A DNA stretch of 64,000 bases, taken from an uncultured Dokdonia sp. Its GTDB lineage: Bacteria; Bacteroidota; Bacteroidia; Flavobacteriales; Flavobacteriaceae. Every line of letters starts with the position of its first letter. Positions within the stretch are counted from its first letter, which is position 1. Positions 51,622 to 61,700 of this stretch are shown one piece after another. The stretch lies in NCBI GenBank assembly GCA_947503305.1, contig CANNDF010000008.1, positions 56,972 through 120,971 of the forward strand, read 5' to 3'. Made by a program: the position numbers and the translations under genes. Under the pieces are notes generated by a model. The model was not told where the DNA came from and searched no databases. It saw nothing but the letters and a program-made list of their open reading frames with translations.

Positions 51622-53667
51622 TTATTTTTTTAGAAATTGCTGTACAAACGTTTGATTGTCTTGTAAGATTCTTAGAAAATAATTTCCAGTAGCAAGATTA
51701 CTTACATCTACAGAGTCACTATCTAATTTACCATTAAGAACACGCTTACCTTCTATAGTAAATACAGAATAGATAGCATTACTTAGTTCAAAAGAAGTCT
51801 TTAAGTTAAGAATATCATCTGCAGGATTAGGGAAGACACTAAGGCTATCGGCAGTAATGTCATCTACTCCTAAAGTACCATCTTCATTAACAATAAGTGT
51901 CTCATTAATATCAGGATTTTCTATAACAGATATGATCCCTGATGGCCAATAAACAGTTACTGTTTCTATAGATTCATCTTCTCCTATTCCGAAATGAGTA
52001 TTTAATGAACTCATATATCTAAAACCTTCACCACTTCTAACATCTCTTATTTGAGTACCCAACCCAGGAGAGGTGATTTCTACACGAGCACCAATTCCAT
52101 TTCTATTACTATCATCACCTACCGTTACAATTTTAATCCAGTTGTTATCATTTCCATTATTAAGAAAAAGTCCGTTACTGAAAATATCTAAGAATCCATC
52201 ATCATTAAGATCTCCTATAGCTCCACTAGAAGGAACAGTTTGAGTAATCACTTCAAATGAAAGTCCGTCACCTCCATTAAGAAGAATCTGACCATTAGAA
52301 AACACGTCTAGATGTCCATCATTATTAAAATCTGCAGGAGCATTTTCGATACCTAAAGGAGTGCCAGAAAGGTCTACAGATCCTGAAATATCTGTAAATG
52401 TACCATCTCCATTATTACGCATATACTTTGTAGGTCCATCAGATGTAGAACTCGCTCCTATATATCCATCCATATCACCATCATTGTCATAGTCACCCCA
52501 GGCAGAAGACCATGTCTGAACAGGATCTGCAAGATTAACACCAGTATTCCCTGCAATATTTGTAAATGTACCATCTCCATTATTTTCATGAAGTTCATTT
52601 ATTTTTGCTGCAGTAGCACCTCCACGGCATTTAGCAATAAATAAGTCCATATCACGATCATTATCAAAATCAATCCATACGGTACCGTAGTTGCCACCAT
52701 TAGGAACAAGTCCTAATCCTGAAGGGATACCATCAGGGTCAGCCCCCTGATAAAAGGTCAAATTACCTTCTCCATCATTAATATAATAGACATTGGGCTC
52801 TACGTCATGGCATACAAAGGCATCTAAATGCCCATCATTATTAAGATCTACAAAATTAGAACGTTGAGAAAAGACAAATTCAGATCCCGATATTTCTGTA
52901 TAAGCAGTTCCATCATCATTTGCCATCATAAACGTAACACCACTACCGCCACCATATAGTAAATCATTATAGCCATTACTATCTATATCTCCTGCAGCAA
53001 GACTCCATGATGGTGTATAATCTGCTGGAGTGGTACTTATATTTACCGTATCAAAACCTCCGCCTTCTAATTGATAATTAATATTAATGTTGGTAGCAGA
53101 AACAGATACTAAGTCATCAAGATAATCGCCATTCATATCTACTGCAGCTAATCTTGATCCACTAGTACTTATACTCTGAGGCGTAAAGGTAAGTTGGCCT
53201 GGAGGGGGTGGGTCTGATTCTATAATTTCAAATTGAAACCCTGCAGAACTCCATCTATTATCCCATGCAATATAATAAGATTCACCTGCATTGGCCTGAA
53301 AAGAGGCTATAGAGAGGAATCCGTTTCCGATATCACCTGCATCATCATCTCCTATAATACAACTTAAGCTACCGCAATCTCCAGCATAGATTTGAACACG
53401 AGTATCTCCACCTGAATTCACTTCTAAGTCAGAAGTAACGGTAACAAAAACATCATCACCAGCAGGAGCTGTATATATATACCATTCTCCATTAGCCGCG
53501 GGATCTGTTGTCGAAGTAGTACAGACAGGTGTGGGTGCTTGACCATCAATGCCATCTACAGTATGAGTGCCTGCACTTACAGCTATAGCACTTGTGCAGT
53601 TTTGACCATCCTGTGCAAGCATTACAAATGGACAGCAAAGTAGCAGGGAGTAAATTATTTTTTTCAT
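51622..53667 (-). CDS. Secreted FG-GAP/ASPIC-UnbV protein with T9SS tail
   Basis: 681 residues, signal peptide to about residue 19 (LLLCCPFVMLAQ). A jelly-roll-like N-terminal part is followed by VCBS/FG-GAP calcium-binding repeats of an integrin-like propeller (DFDNDRDMDLFIAK, WGDYDNDGDMDGYIG, DFNNDGHLDVFSNG, GDLNDDGFLDIFSNG). An ASPIC/UnbV domain (GARVEITSPGLGTQIRDVRS) comes next, then a type A sorting tail (VFPNPADDILNLKT to FVQQFLKK). Start is 17 bases after the haem lipoprotein stop, so the two are one unit. Confidence 0.88.
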   Translation of the reverse strand: MKKIIYSLLLCCPFVMLAQDGQNCTSAIAVSAGTHTVDGIDGQAPTPVCTTSTTDPAANGEWYIYTAPAGDDVFVTVTSDLEVNSGGDTRVQIYAGDCGSLSCIIGDDDAGDIGNGFLSIASFQANAGESYYIAWDNRWSSAGFQFEIIESDPPPPGQLTFTPQSISTSGSRLAAVDMNGDYLDDLVSVSATNININYQLEGGGFDTVNISTTPADYTPSWSLAAGDIDSNGYNDLLYGGGSGVTFMMANDDGTAYTEISGSEFVFSQRSNFVDLNNDGHLDAFVCHDVEPNVYYINDGEGNLTFYQGADPDGIPSGLGLVPNGGNYGTVWIDFDNDRDMDLFIAKCRGGATAAKINELHENNGDGTFTNIAGNTGVNLADPVQTWSSAWGDYDNDGDMDGYIGASSTSDGPTKYMRNNGDGTFTDISGSVDLSGTPLGIENAPADFNNDGHLDVFSNGQILLNGGDGLSFEVITQTVPSSGAIGDLNDDGFLDIFSNGLFLNNGNDNNWIKIVTVGDDSNRNGIGARVEITSPGLGTQIRDVRSGEGFRYMSSLNTHFGIGEDESIETVTVYWPSGIISVIENPDINETLIVNEDGTLGVDDITADSLSVFPNPADDILNLKTSFELSNAIYSVFTIEGKRVLNGKLDSDSVDVSNLATGNYFLRILQDNQTFVQQFLKK

Positions 53668-53684
53668 GTTAGGTTATTGTTTAG

Positions 53685-54818
53685 TTAGTCACATTCAGTT
53701 TCTAATTGGTTAATAAATTCTTCGATGAGCGCAATGGCCTCATCATGGATAAGCGTTCTGCCTAATAGTGGCATCCGTATTTCTTCTGCTGTTGTATTAA
53801 GTCTAGAATACAATGCAGATCTACCTGTATTTCCAGGATTAATAATATGTGTAGTTCCGTCTCCTATGTTTTCATCTGGAGGAACACAAATACCTAGATT
53901 TTCATCTAGAATAGATGACGTATAATCTAAACGAATAGGGCGGTATGAACAGTGACCATCGTCTATATGACAGTGTGCGCAATTAACTTCAAAGTAATTA
54001 CGGACTCTATCTTTAAGTGGCGCTGTAGTATCCTCCCAATCAATAAGGGAAGCTACATCCATAGGGAACGATTGTAAGTATCCCATTTCTACCCATTTAT
54101 CTAATTGGTTGCTCGTATCTCCATCAGGATATGTGAAAGAGCGATTCATATTTTGAGGCTTCGGTCCTATAGGGATTGAAGTATCTCCTGTCTTATGGCA
54201 CGTTTGGCATTCGGAAGAGTTGGGAATTCTATAGTTAACAGATCTTGTTTCTCCATTTAATTCCCACATAATATCTACATTACTACCCTCAAGATCGTAG
54301 GTAGCCTCTGTTTGTTCATCATTCCAAACGTAATCTGCAAATTCCCAGCCGTCTGCTGTACGTATAAGCATACGAGTTTCTATAATACGCCTTGAATTTT
54401 CAGGCAAAACATTGTCATAGAAGAAATTTTTAACAATAATAGTACCTACAGGAAAGACAAGAAGTGTATCATCTGCATCATAGGTAGCAACAACATCACT
54501 AGGCATCCATATAAAACGTTTTTTTATAGAATAGTCCGAAAAAAGCTTATTAATTAAAGAATATTCAAGAACCCCTTGATTAGGATTGAGATCTGCTAAG
54601 TTTCCGTTAAAAAAACCATACTCAGAAAGAGTGTCAAAGGGAACAGAAGCTAGGTCTACAGTAACACCCATTTCCTCTTCTTCTTCCATACCTTGGTCAT
54701 CATCTGTGACAACAGGAACTTCCTCTGTTTCTGTCATAGGCATGTAACTGTCATCATCACCACAGGATACTAATAGCCCTAATAGTATAGTCAATACGAC
54801 TATAGTGTGTTTTTTCAT
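53685..54818 (-). CDS. c-type-haem-motif lipoprotein (HNE_0200-like)
   Basis: 377 residues, lipoprotein signal ending GLLVSC. It contains two CxxCH haem motifs: SECQTCHKTG in the middle and NCAHCHIDDGHC downstream, with Met/His candidates after them (e.g. RMPLLG). The layout, with FDTLSEYGFF, matches the conserved family TIGR03806 as I remember it. An electron-carrying or haem-binding role at the outer membrane is inferred. First gene of a pair with the secreted FG-GAP protein. Confidence 0.8.
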   Translation of the reverse strand: MKKHTIVVLTILLGLLVSCGDDDSYMPMTETEEVPVVTDDDQGMEEEEEMGVTVDLASVPFDTLSEYGFFNGNLADLNPNQGVLEYSLINKLFSDYSIKKRFIWMPSDVVATYDADDTLLVFPVGTIIVKNFFYDNVLPENSRRIIETRMLIRTADGWEFADYVWNDEQTEATYDLEGSNVDIMWELNGETRSVNYRIPNSSECQTCHKTGDTSIPIGPKPQNMNRSFTYPDGDTSNQLDKWVEMGYLQSFPMDVASLIDWEDTTAPLKDRVRNYFEVNCAHCHIDDGHCSYRPIRLDYTSSILDENLGICVPPDENIGDGTTHIINPGNTGRSALYSRLNTTAEEIRMPLLGRTLIHDEAIALIEEFINQLETECD

Positions 54819-55127
54819 GGTTTGTAGTTTTTTTAAAAATACGATTTTTATTTTTTGTTCGTATAGATTTATTTAGTTTGTAGTTGTTTGATAATGTGAT
54901 ATATATAATTTTCATTGTGTTGTGTATATGTATACCTATGTATTACAATACATTAACAGATAAAATATGTCCTTAGGTAATAAAGTATCCAATTATACAA
55001 CAACTCACTATCTAAAATTCCTACCTGCTATGTTAAAAAGGTAAGATAGATTCTAAATTTTTAGTGTGTTAATTCTTGCAGAATTTTAATCAATTTATAG
55101 TAATTTAATAGACTAAAACTAAGAGTT
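54819..55127. other. Divergent intergenic region with no gene seen
   Basis: AT-rich, no coding frame and no clean TAnnTTTG box on either strand. It should hold the promoters of both flanking genes. Confidence 0.5.
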
Positions 55128-55580
55128 ATGAAAATCTCACGTCGATTAGAGCAAGCTATCACAAAATTATATACAGCATTTCACGATGGGAGTTTACATC
55201 CAGAGTGTTGTAAATCGTGTGCTGTCGGAAACATATTAGATCATACAGAATCTTGGAAACATCTGTCTGATGCTCATGGCTCATTAGTATTAAATTATAT
55301 AGGGAGAGTACATCAGGGTTTTGGTCGTAGATTTAACGGTTATACACCTCAAGAACTATTACATATAGAGGCTATTTTTTTAGAAGGGTGTGGATACTCA
55401 TTGCCATTACGACATACGTCAAAAAAACCGACAGATCCCGCAGAGAAGGATATTTTATTTAAAGGCCTTTCTGCGGTTATAAAATATCTTTGTGCATTAG
55501 AAGGTATTTCTAATGTGATGGAATATTCAAAACTATTTAATTTCAAGAATAATACCCCTATATACGAACCTGAGTTTTAA
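55128..55580 (+). CDS. Conserved bacteroidete protein with a HPECCxxC motif
   Basis: 150 residues, soluble. The N-terminus RLEQAITKLYTAFHDGSLHP runs into ECCKSCAVGNILDHTESWKH, then FNGYTPQELLHIEAIFLEGCGY. The Cys/His set could hold a metal. Proteins like this are sometimes labelled Na+-translocating NADH-quinone reductase subunit F, but no ferredoxin or FAD domain is present, so I do not use that name. Alone between two intergenic regions with its own terminator. Confidence 0.7.
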   Translation: MKISRRLEQAITKLYTAFHDGSLHPECCKSCAVGNILDHTESWKHLSDAHGSLVLNYIGRVHQGFGRRFNGYTPQELLHIEAIFLEGCGYSLPLRHTSKKPTDPAEKDILFKGLSAVIKYLCALEGISNVMEYSKLFNFKNNTPIYEPEF

Positions 55581-55595
55581 TAAGAAGTATTCAAT

Positions 55596-55633
55596 AAAAA
55601 ATCCTAATTAAGTAAACTTGATTAGGATTTTTT
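55596..55633 (+). terminator. Terminator after the HPECC gene
   Basis: Stem AAAAAATCCTAAT / ATTAGGATTTTTT around a 12-base loop, 16 bases after the stop, ending in a T run. Confidence 0.85.
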
Positions 55634-55846
55634 ATGTCAAAACAATAACATTGTTATGATTGATTGTGGGCTTCGAGCGAAAGAGTTCGAACTTTTTGAA
55701 TGAAGATATCAATCTAATTACTTCAAAATCAATTTGATTGAAAACGGAATCCTTTTGAAAATCTACAATGGTCCACTATTGCTTTAGAACATTTTACTTT
55801 TAGAAGTTCTTATATATTTTAACTTTGTTGTAAATATTCTAAGATT

Positions 55847-57787
55847 TTGAAAAACAAAAGCTATTTATTCGTATTGATTATTATGTTCTCATTGAAAATT
55901 GTGGGTCAGTCTAATCAGTTAAATATAAAAGATAAAAACCTAATTAATCGTATTGAAGAACTTATTCTAAACAAAAAGTTAGACTCAGTTTCTTCATACA
56001 GTTCTCAGGTGAAAAATAAAAATAATTACTTATCCATTTTATTAAAAATATCAAGTGGAAAAAAAGTTACATACAAAGAGCAAGAGCAATTTATAAATGA
56101 AGTTTCTAATAGAAACAGTATAGATTATAATTTGGTAGCTAGTTTTATAAATAAGGAAGTAGCGATTCCTAAAAATAAAACCAATCTAAATTTAGACTAT
56201 GTTTTTATCAAAATCAACCAAATAACACGAATACGCAACGAAGGAGATTTAGATAAATCCTCTGCCTTAAATGAAGAACTTCTTAAATATATTGATTCAT
56301 TTGATTCTGAAGACGAAAAAGTTATTTTGGCTAAAGCTCACGCTAGTTTCCATAATATCGTGATGCACCTTATTCAAAATAAAATAGAAAAAGGAGTTGC
56401 ATTAATAAACGAAAACATAAAAGTTGGAGAAAAATATAATGATAAGGCACTAATAGTAAAATCTCTTTATCACCTATGTGATTTTCTACTAGAAGAAGGG
56501 AAACTACAAGAATATATAGACGCGAGTGAGCAAAGTCTATCCTTAGAAAAAGAGATAGGAAAAAAGACAGAGTACCACCTTTCAATATTAATTCATCTTA
56601 TAGACGCATATCTTCATAAAGGTGGTCACGAAGAAAGAGTTGAGGAACTTTTAGCAGAAATTTATAATAACCCAGAAACAAGACCCGAAAGCTACTCCTT
56701 GTATGCAAAGTACCTTAGTGTTTTGGATACAAATTCTCCAATAAAGAAAAATATTTTTGAAAAATTTAAAGTAAATAATACTGTAGAATTTGCAAAATTA
56801 GCGGACTTAGAATCTAAAGAGGTTTTGACTTCTAACAACTATTACTATGTTCTTTATGAATGTGCTAACGCTTTGGAAAAAGATGGATTTTTAAAAGAAG
56901 CTCTAGATTTCCAAAGACGAGGTGTATTATTAACGCGAAAAATATACTCCGAAGACCTATCAAAGTCTTTGGCGAATTTTGAAACGGAGCAAGCTGTAAA
57001 AATTAAGAATATTGAGATTGAAAGTGAAAGAAAAAGAACAACAGTCTTCACAATAGCTGCAGTAGTAAGCGCATTTTTATTTTTAACCAGTCTATTTTTT
57101 CTTGTAAAATCTTCAAGACAATCAAAAACACTAAAGGAAAAAAATAAGATTATAGATAAAGCACTTAAGGAAAAAGAACTTTTAGTGAAAGAAGTGCACC
57201 ATCGTGTAAAAAATAATTTTCAGATTGTTTCTAGTTTATTAGAATTACAATCAAAAGGTATAGAAGATGAAAAAGCTCGTGAACTAGCAAATGATGGAAA
57301 AAACAGGGTAAAATCTATGGCTCTAATCCACCAGCGACTATATCAAAATGATAGGGGGCTTATTGATTTTCAATTGTACATAGATGAATTAGTCAAAGAA
57401 ATCTCAAATATTTACAATACTGATAAAAATGTAGAAACAAAAATCGATGCAAAAAACATTGCTTTCGACATTGACACAGCTATTCCTCTTGGCCTTATAA
57501 TTAATGAGCTTATTACGAATGCTTATAAGTACGCTTTCGCGAAAGCGCAATCTCCTAAACTAGATATATCCTTGGAGACAAGCGACAAAGGGTATTTTCT
57601 AAAGGTACAGGATAATGGAGTTGGAATAAAGTCCGATTTTGATATTTCTAAAGCAAAAAGTTTAGGATTAAGACTAGTAAGTAGGCTTACAAAACAGTTA
57701 CAGGGCAAAGTAAAAATCTTGTCTGTAGAAGGAACCATTTTTGAAATATCTTTTAAAGACACTATGCAACGGAAAATGGTTGATTAA
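55847..57787 (+). CDS. Sensor histidine kinase (HisKA_2 type) with TPR-like sensor
   Basis: 646 residues. I use the TTG at 55847, since it opens a signal peptide (LFVLIIMFSLKIVGQ). The extracytoplasmic part is helical and TPR-like to about residue 390. One transmembrane helix follows at 398-422 (IAAVVSAFLFLTSLFFLV), then a coiled linker. The phospho-acceptor box is KEVHHRVKNNFQIVSSLLEL (H451/H452). The ATPase N box NELITNAYKYAF and DNGVGIKSDF follow. A palindrome copy (57533) sits right after the N box. It pairs with the LytTR regulator 86 bases downstream. Confidence 0.88.
   Translation: MKNKSYLFVLIIMFSLKIVGQSNQLNIKDKNLINRIEELILNKKLDSVSSYSSQVKNKNNYLSILLKISSGKKVTYKEQEQFINEVSNRNSIDYNLVASFINKEVAIPKNKTNLNLDYVFIKINQITRIRNEGDLDKSSALNEELLKYIDSFDSEDEKVILAKAHASFHNIVMHLIQNKIEKGVALINENIKVGEKYNDKALIVKSLYHLCDFLLEEGKLQEYIDASEQSLSLEKEIGKKTEYHLSILIHLIDAYLHKGGHEERVEELLAEIYNNPETRPESYSLYAKYLSVLDTNSPIKKNIFEKFKVNNTVEFAKLADLESKEVLTSNNYYYVLYECANALEKDGFLKEALDFQRRGVLLTRKIYSEDLSKSLANFETEQAVKIKNIEIESERKRTTVFTIAAVVSAFLFLTSLFFLVKSSRQSKTLKEKNKIIDKALKEKELLVKEVHHRVKNNFQIVSSLLELQSKGIEDEKARELANDGKNRVKSMALIHQRLYQNDRGLIDFQLYIDELVKEISNIYNTDKNVETKIDAKNIAFDIDTAIPLGLIINELITNAYKYAFAKAQSPKLDISLETSDKGYFLKVQDNGVGIKSDFDISKAKSLGLRLVSRLTKQLQGKVKILSVEGTIFEISFKDTMQRKMVD
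57533..57546. repeat. GCTTTCGCGAAAGC palindrome, copy in the histidine kinase
   Basis: Exact copy read as YAFAKAQSP, directly after the conserved N box; relatives often have KYAFP here, so the word has grown out of, or been placed on, an already similar codon series. Confidence 0.9.
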
Positions 57788-57794
57788 TACATTT

Positions 57795-57823
57795 AAGAAC
57801 AATATATCCCTATTCAGAACATT
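57795..57823 (+). promoter_or_regulatory. Direct repeats before the LytTR regulator
   Basis: AAGAACAAT (57795-57803) and CAGAACATT (57815-57823) are spaced 20 bases apart start to start, the geometry of LytTR binding sites. The second is embedded in TTCAGAACATT, also found before the giant surface protein. Confidence 0.45.
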
Positions 57824-57873
57824 TTTTGTTTTAAACGAATAGGTATTTATAAATTTAAGAATTTAATCCCCCT

Positions 57874-58596
57874 ATGTCAAAAATTCGCATACTTGTTGTA
57901 GAAGATGAAATTTTAATTGCAGATAATATTTGTGACAGTCTCGTTGAACTTGGTTATGAACCGTTAGAGCCTGTATCTAATTTTACTGAAGCAGTTGAAG
58001 CTTTAGAATCAAAACATCCAGATATTGCAATTCTAGACATACAATTATCTGGAAAGAAAACAGGTATTGATGTCGCGAAAGTTATAAGAGAGCAATTTAA
58101 TATCCCCTTCATATTCTTAACATCTAATAGTGATAAAGCTACAGTTTCAGAAGCTAAAGAAACCTACCCTCCAGCTTTTTTAGTAAAACCTTTTAGTAAA
58201 GAGGAGCTTTATACATCTATAGAGATTGCAATGTATAACTTCAGCGGTTTACAGGGCACTTCAAATACTCAAGATTTTATTATAAAAGATGCTGTTTTTT
58301 TTAAAGAAAAGGGCGTTTTTGTAAAATTACTTTTTAAAGACATTGAATATATAAAAAGTGCTCACGTTTATGTAGAGATACATCTTAAGTCTGGAAGAAA
58401 CCACGTTGTACGTACTAGTTTAAATGATATTTTAGAAAAGCTTTCTCCTGATTTTATTAGAGTTCACCGCGGATATATTATTAACTCAACATTTCTTCAG
58501 CTCATAGAGACGTCATCATTGGTAGTAGGAAAAACTAAAATTCCTGTAGGAACAAAATACCGTGAAGGTCTATTAAAGCGTATTAATCACTTTTAA
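57874..58596 (+). CDS. LytTR-family response regulator
   Basis: 240 residues. The receiver domain holds VVEDEILIADN, the phospho-acceptor D55 (AILDIQLSG), IFLTSNSD and FLVKPFSKEEL. The C-terminal LytTR DNA-binding domain has DIEYIKSAHVYVEIHLKSGR, VVRTSLNDILEKLSPDFIRV and HRGYIINS. It is the output partner of the kinase upstream. Sites of LytTR type lie before its own gene and before the giant protein gene downstream. Confidence 0.93.
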   Translation: MSKIRILVVEDEILIADNICDSLVELGYEPLEPVSNFTEAVEALESKHPDIAILDIQLSGKKTGIDVAKVIREQFNIPFIFLTSNSDKATVSEAKETYPPAFLVKPFSKEELYTSIEIAMYNFSGLQGTSNTQDFIIKDAVFFKEKGVFVKLLFKDIEYIKSAHVYVEIHLKSGRNHVVRTSLNDILEKLSPDFIRVHRGYIINSTFLQLIETSSLVVGKTKIPVGTKYREGLLKRINHF

Positions 58597-58625
58597 TTCA
58601 TTTTTTTTAACATTTTTCTAGCATT

Positions 58626-58656
58626 TAGAACATTAAATATGGGGTTCAGAACATTA
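58626..58656 (+). promoter_or_regulatory. Direct repeats before the giant surface protein
   Basis: TAGAACATTA (58626-58635) and CAGAACATTA (58647-58656) are almost identical and 21 bases apart start to start, i.e. two helical turns, as for LytTR regulators. A full -7 box TAGTTTTG follows at 58682-58689. Confidence 0.6.
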
Positions 58657-58681
58657 CAAGGTTATAAGAGCTAAATTCTTT

Positions 58682-58689
58682 TAGTTTTG
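58682..58689 (+). promoter_or_regulatory. Putative -7 box of the giant surface protein gene
   Basis: TAGTTTTG matches TAnnTTTG and lies 26 bases after the paired AGAACATT sites, about 100 bases before the ATG; no TTG at -33, as expected for an activated promoter. Confidence 0.45.
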
Positions 58690-58790
58690 CACTCAAATTA
58701 ACACATTGTCGATATTAAAGTGCATTTCATCGTGTTTTTAGGTGATTTTCTTCGATATCAATTTTGTGACAAATCCCAAATTTGAGTCAA

Positions 58791-61700
58791 ATGGTATTGA
58801 AATGTAACCCATTAAAAGGTAAGAGCTTTTTAACTATTATTTTATTATTCTTTTTGTGTTTTGCAACCTCGGTTGTAGTCGCTCAAGAAACCCCAACGTT
58901 CCCAAACACCCAGACACTAATATCTGGAACAGACGGACAACCTGGAGCCGTATATCTAGTTGAAGATGTTTCCCTACAGGTCAACGGAGGAACTTTTGAT
59001 GTAGACGCTTTAATAAGTATTGTTTCTTTCACGGGAACTCCTACGGTTCAAGATATAGACCAAACACAGGCTTCTCTCAATAGATTTGAACCATCTATAA
59101 CGTACGACACACCTGGTGAAGCAGTAGAGTGGAATATACAATTCATTGTGGCTAACTCAGCAGATACGGATGTATCAGATGCGGTTGGCATTCCATTAGA
59201 TAGTTTTTCAATGGAAATTATCGATATGGATGCAGAGGAATTTGCAATCGTATCACTACCCGCAAGTTATGAGTTAGAAGGACAAACACCTCCTGGCACA
59301 ATCATTTCACAGGTTACGACTAACCCTACAACAACCTTAGAGTTTACAAGTCTTGATATTACAGATGCTGGTGTTTCTGAAAACAACACACGTTCAGTCT
59401 TACGCCTAAATTATGAAAATGTATCTTCTATAAATTTCACATTAGGAAGAGCAAACAACGATCCCAACCAAACCAGAAACATTTCTATTGGTTTTCTTGG
59501 TGAAGTTGTCTTTGGAAATCCTACTACGGTAGTTACAAATGCTCCACCTGTAGTAAGCAATAAATCAACTACAACAAATCAAGGTGTTCCTACTACAATT
59601 TTAGACTTATTATCTGATGCTACAGATGCCGATAACAATATTGATTTTGCTTCAGTTGTACTTACAGACCCTAGCAATGCTTTAAACATAGGAAGTTTTG
59701 GTAACGATCTTGTAGTTTCTGGAGAAGGAACATACTCAGTTAATAATAGCGGCGAAATTATTTTTACACCAGAACCTACCTTCACAGGTATGGCGACTAT
59801 AAATTTTAGCGTAGAAGATCTTGGAAATGCTACTTCAAACAATGCTACCTTTACTGTTACAGTTGCTACCGTTCCTGCTACACTCGAAATAATTAAAACA
59901 GCCAGTCCTACGGGTATTGTAGATCCAGGTGATACTATTACCTATACAATTACTGTTGAAAATACAGGAACGAGTCCAGCAGTTGATATTGTTCTAAATG
60001 ATATTCTTGCTTCAGAAACTACATATTTAATTAATACAGCAGAAGCGACCTATCCAGAAGAAACTACGCAAACCCTTACAGGATCATTTACACATAACTT
60101 TACTGGAGGACAAAATTTCACAAGTACTGGACTCACTCAATCATACACGATTACAGCTAGCGATGTTCCATCAAATGCTATTATCACTTCATACTCTTAC
60201 AATGTTGTTGCTACTACTAATGACTGGTTATCTGAAATAAGTCTTGCAGGCACCTATCAAGGCGGGACAATTAATTTGCCTACTGGAACTTTTGGAGGCG
60301 ACGGTCCAGGCACAAATACACAAACAGGAACTGGAACTATTTCTGGAAGTCCATCAGCTTTAGGACAATACTCATTTGTTTGGGATGATACTACGGATTT
60401 TGGAGCGACTTTTAATACTGTTACTAGTGCTTCATTTACGATTAATTATACCTACGAAGAAACGACAAGGAGTAATGTCACAAATGCGGTGAGTGCGCCA
60501 CCAAATTTGATTACCAGTGCTGACGCCATTACTTTATTATCTGGAGAAACGCTCGTTGCTACTTTAGATGTGACTGTAAATTCTGGGACTGAAGGTTCAA
60601 CTTTTGTAAATACAGCAAATGTTAGCGCAACTAACACACCCCAAGTATCGGATACTGCATCTAATACAGTACTCAATGCTGCAGTCGACGCTTGTGATGC
60701 TAGCGCTTCAGGAAATCCTGATGCTGATGGAGATAACGTCTCAGATTTTTGTGATCTAGATGATGATAACGATGGTTTATTAGATACAGATGAATTAGAT
60801 TGTAACACACCTGAGCTAGGGCAAACATTCGATCAAAACAATGCAAATACCATAACTATCTCAGATCTTTATGCCTATGATCCTGATGGTGCTGGACCGA
60901 GAGATGAAGTTACTGCAGTTTTTGTAGGCACATTAGAAGGTGGAGACGGAAATCCGACCGGCGGAGCTGGACCAAACTGGAATGGGGGAATTGAAAATAT
61001 AGGTAATGGTCAAATTCAGTCACAAATAAGGAATTCAGATTTCGGAGATGGCAGAACGGCATTATACACACTCTCTTTTTCAGAACCCGTATATAATTTA
61101 CAATTCTCTTGGGGAGGATTAGATAATGGAGATAGAGCAGATTTTTCGGCAGATGGTCCCATTACAATTCAGAATATTGACGCGTTAGACAACGCACAAT
61201 CATTTATAAATGGTAACTCAGTAACAAGTCTGGATGTAGCTGGAAATGCTCCAGCAAATGCAGTTAGAGTATTAACCTCTGGTCCTATAACTACGGTAAC
61301 TATTCGCGTAGGTAAAGATGAACCAGACGGTTCTGAAGATACTGGGAATGTTACCTTGGGCTTGTTTGACCTTAGTTATTGTTTATTAATTAATACAGAT
61401 GGGGAAGACAACCCAGATTATCTTGATAATGATAGCGACAACGATGGTTGTCCAGATGCACTAGAATCAGATGGTGGATTAACAAGTACTCAAGTAGATG
61501 CTAGTGGAGAAATTTCAGGAGCAGTTAGTGCAGAAGGTGTCCCTACACTTATTGGAAATGCTGGTCAGAATGATGTTTCGGCAACAGATGAGGATATTAT
61601 AAATGCCGAATGTGAAGAAATAGATGCCGTAAACGACGACTTCACAGGATCGCCTATCCAAGCAGGAACGGCTGGAAGTACAACAACGGTATTTGTAAAT

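Noticed and set aside
55128..55580. Naming this gene as a Na+-NQR subunit F
   Set aside because: No 2Fe-2S or flavin-reductase domain is present; the name would come from database habit, not sequence.
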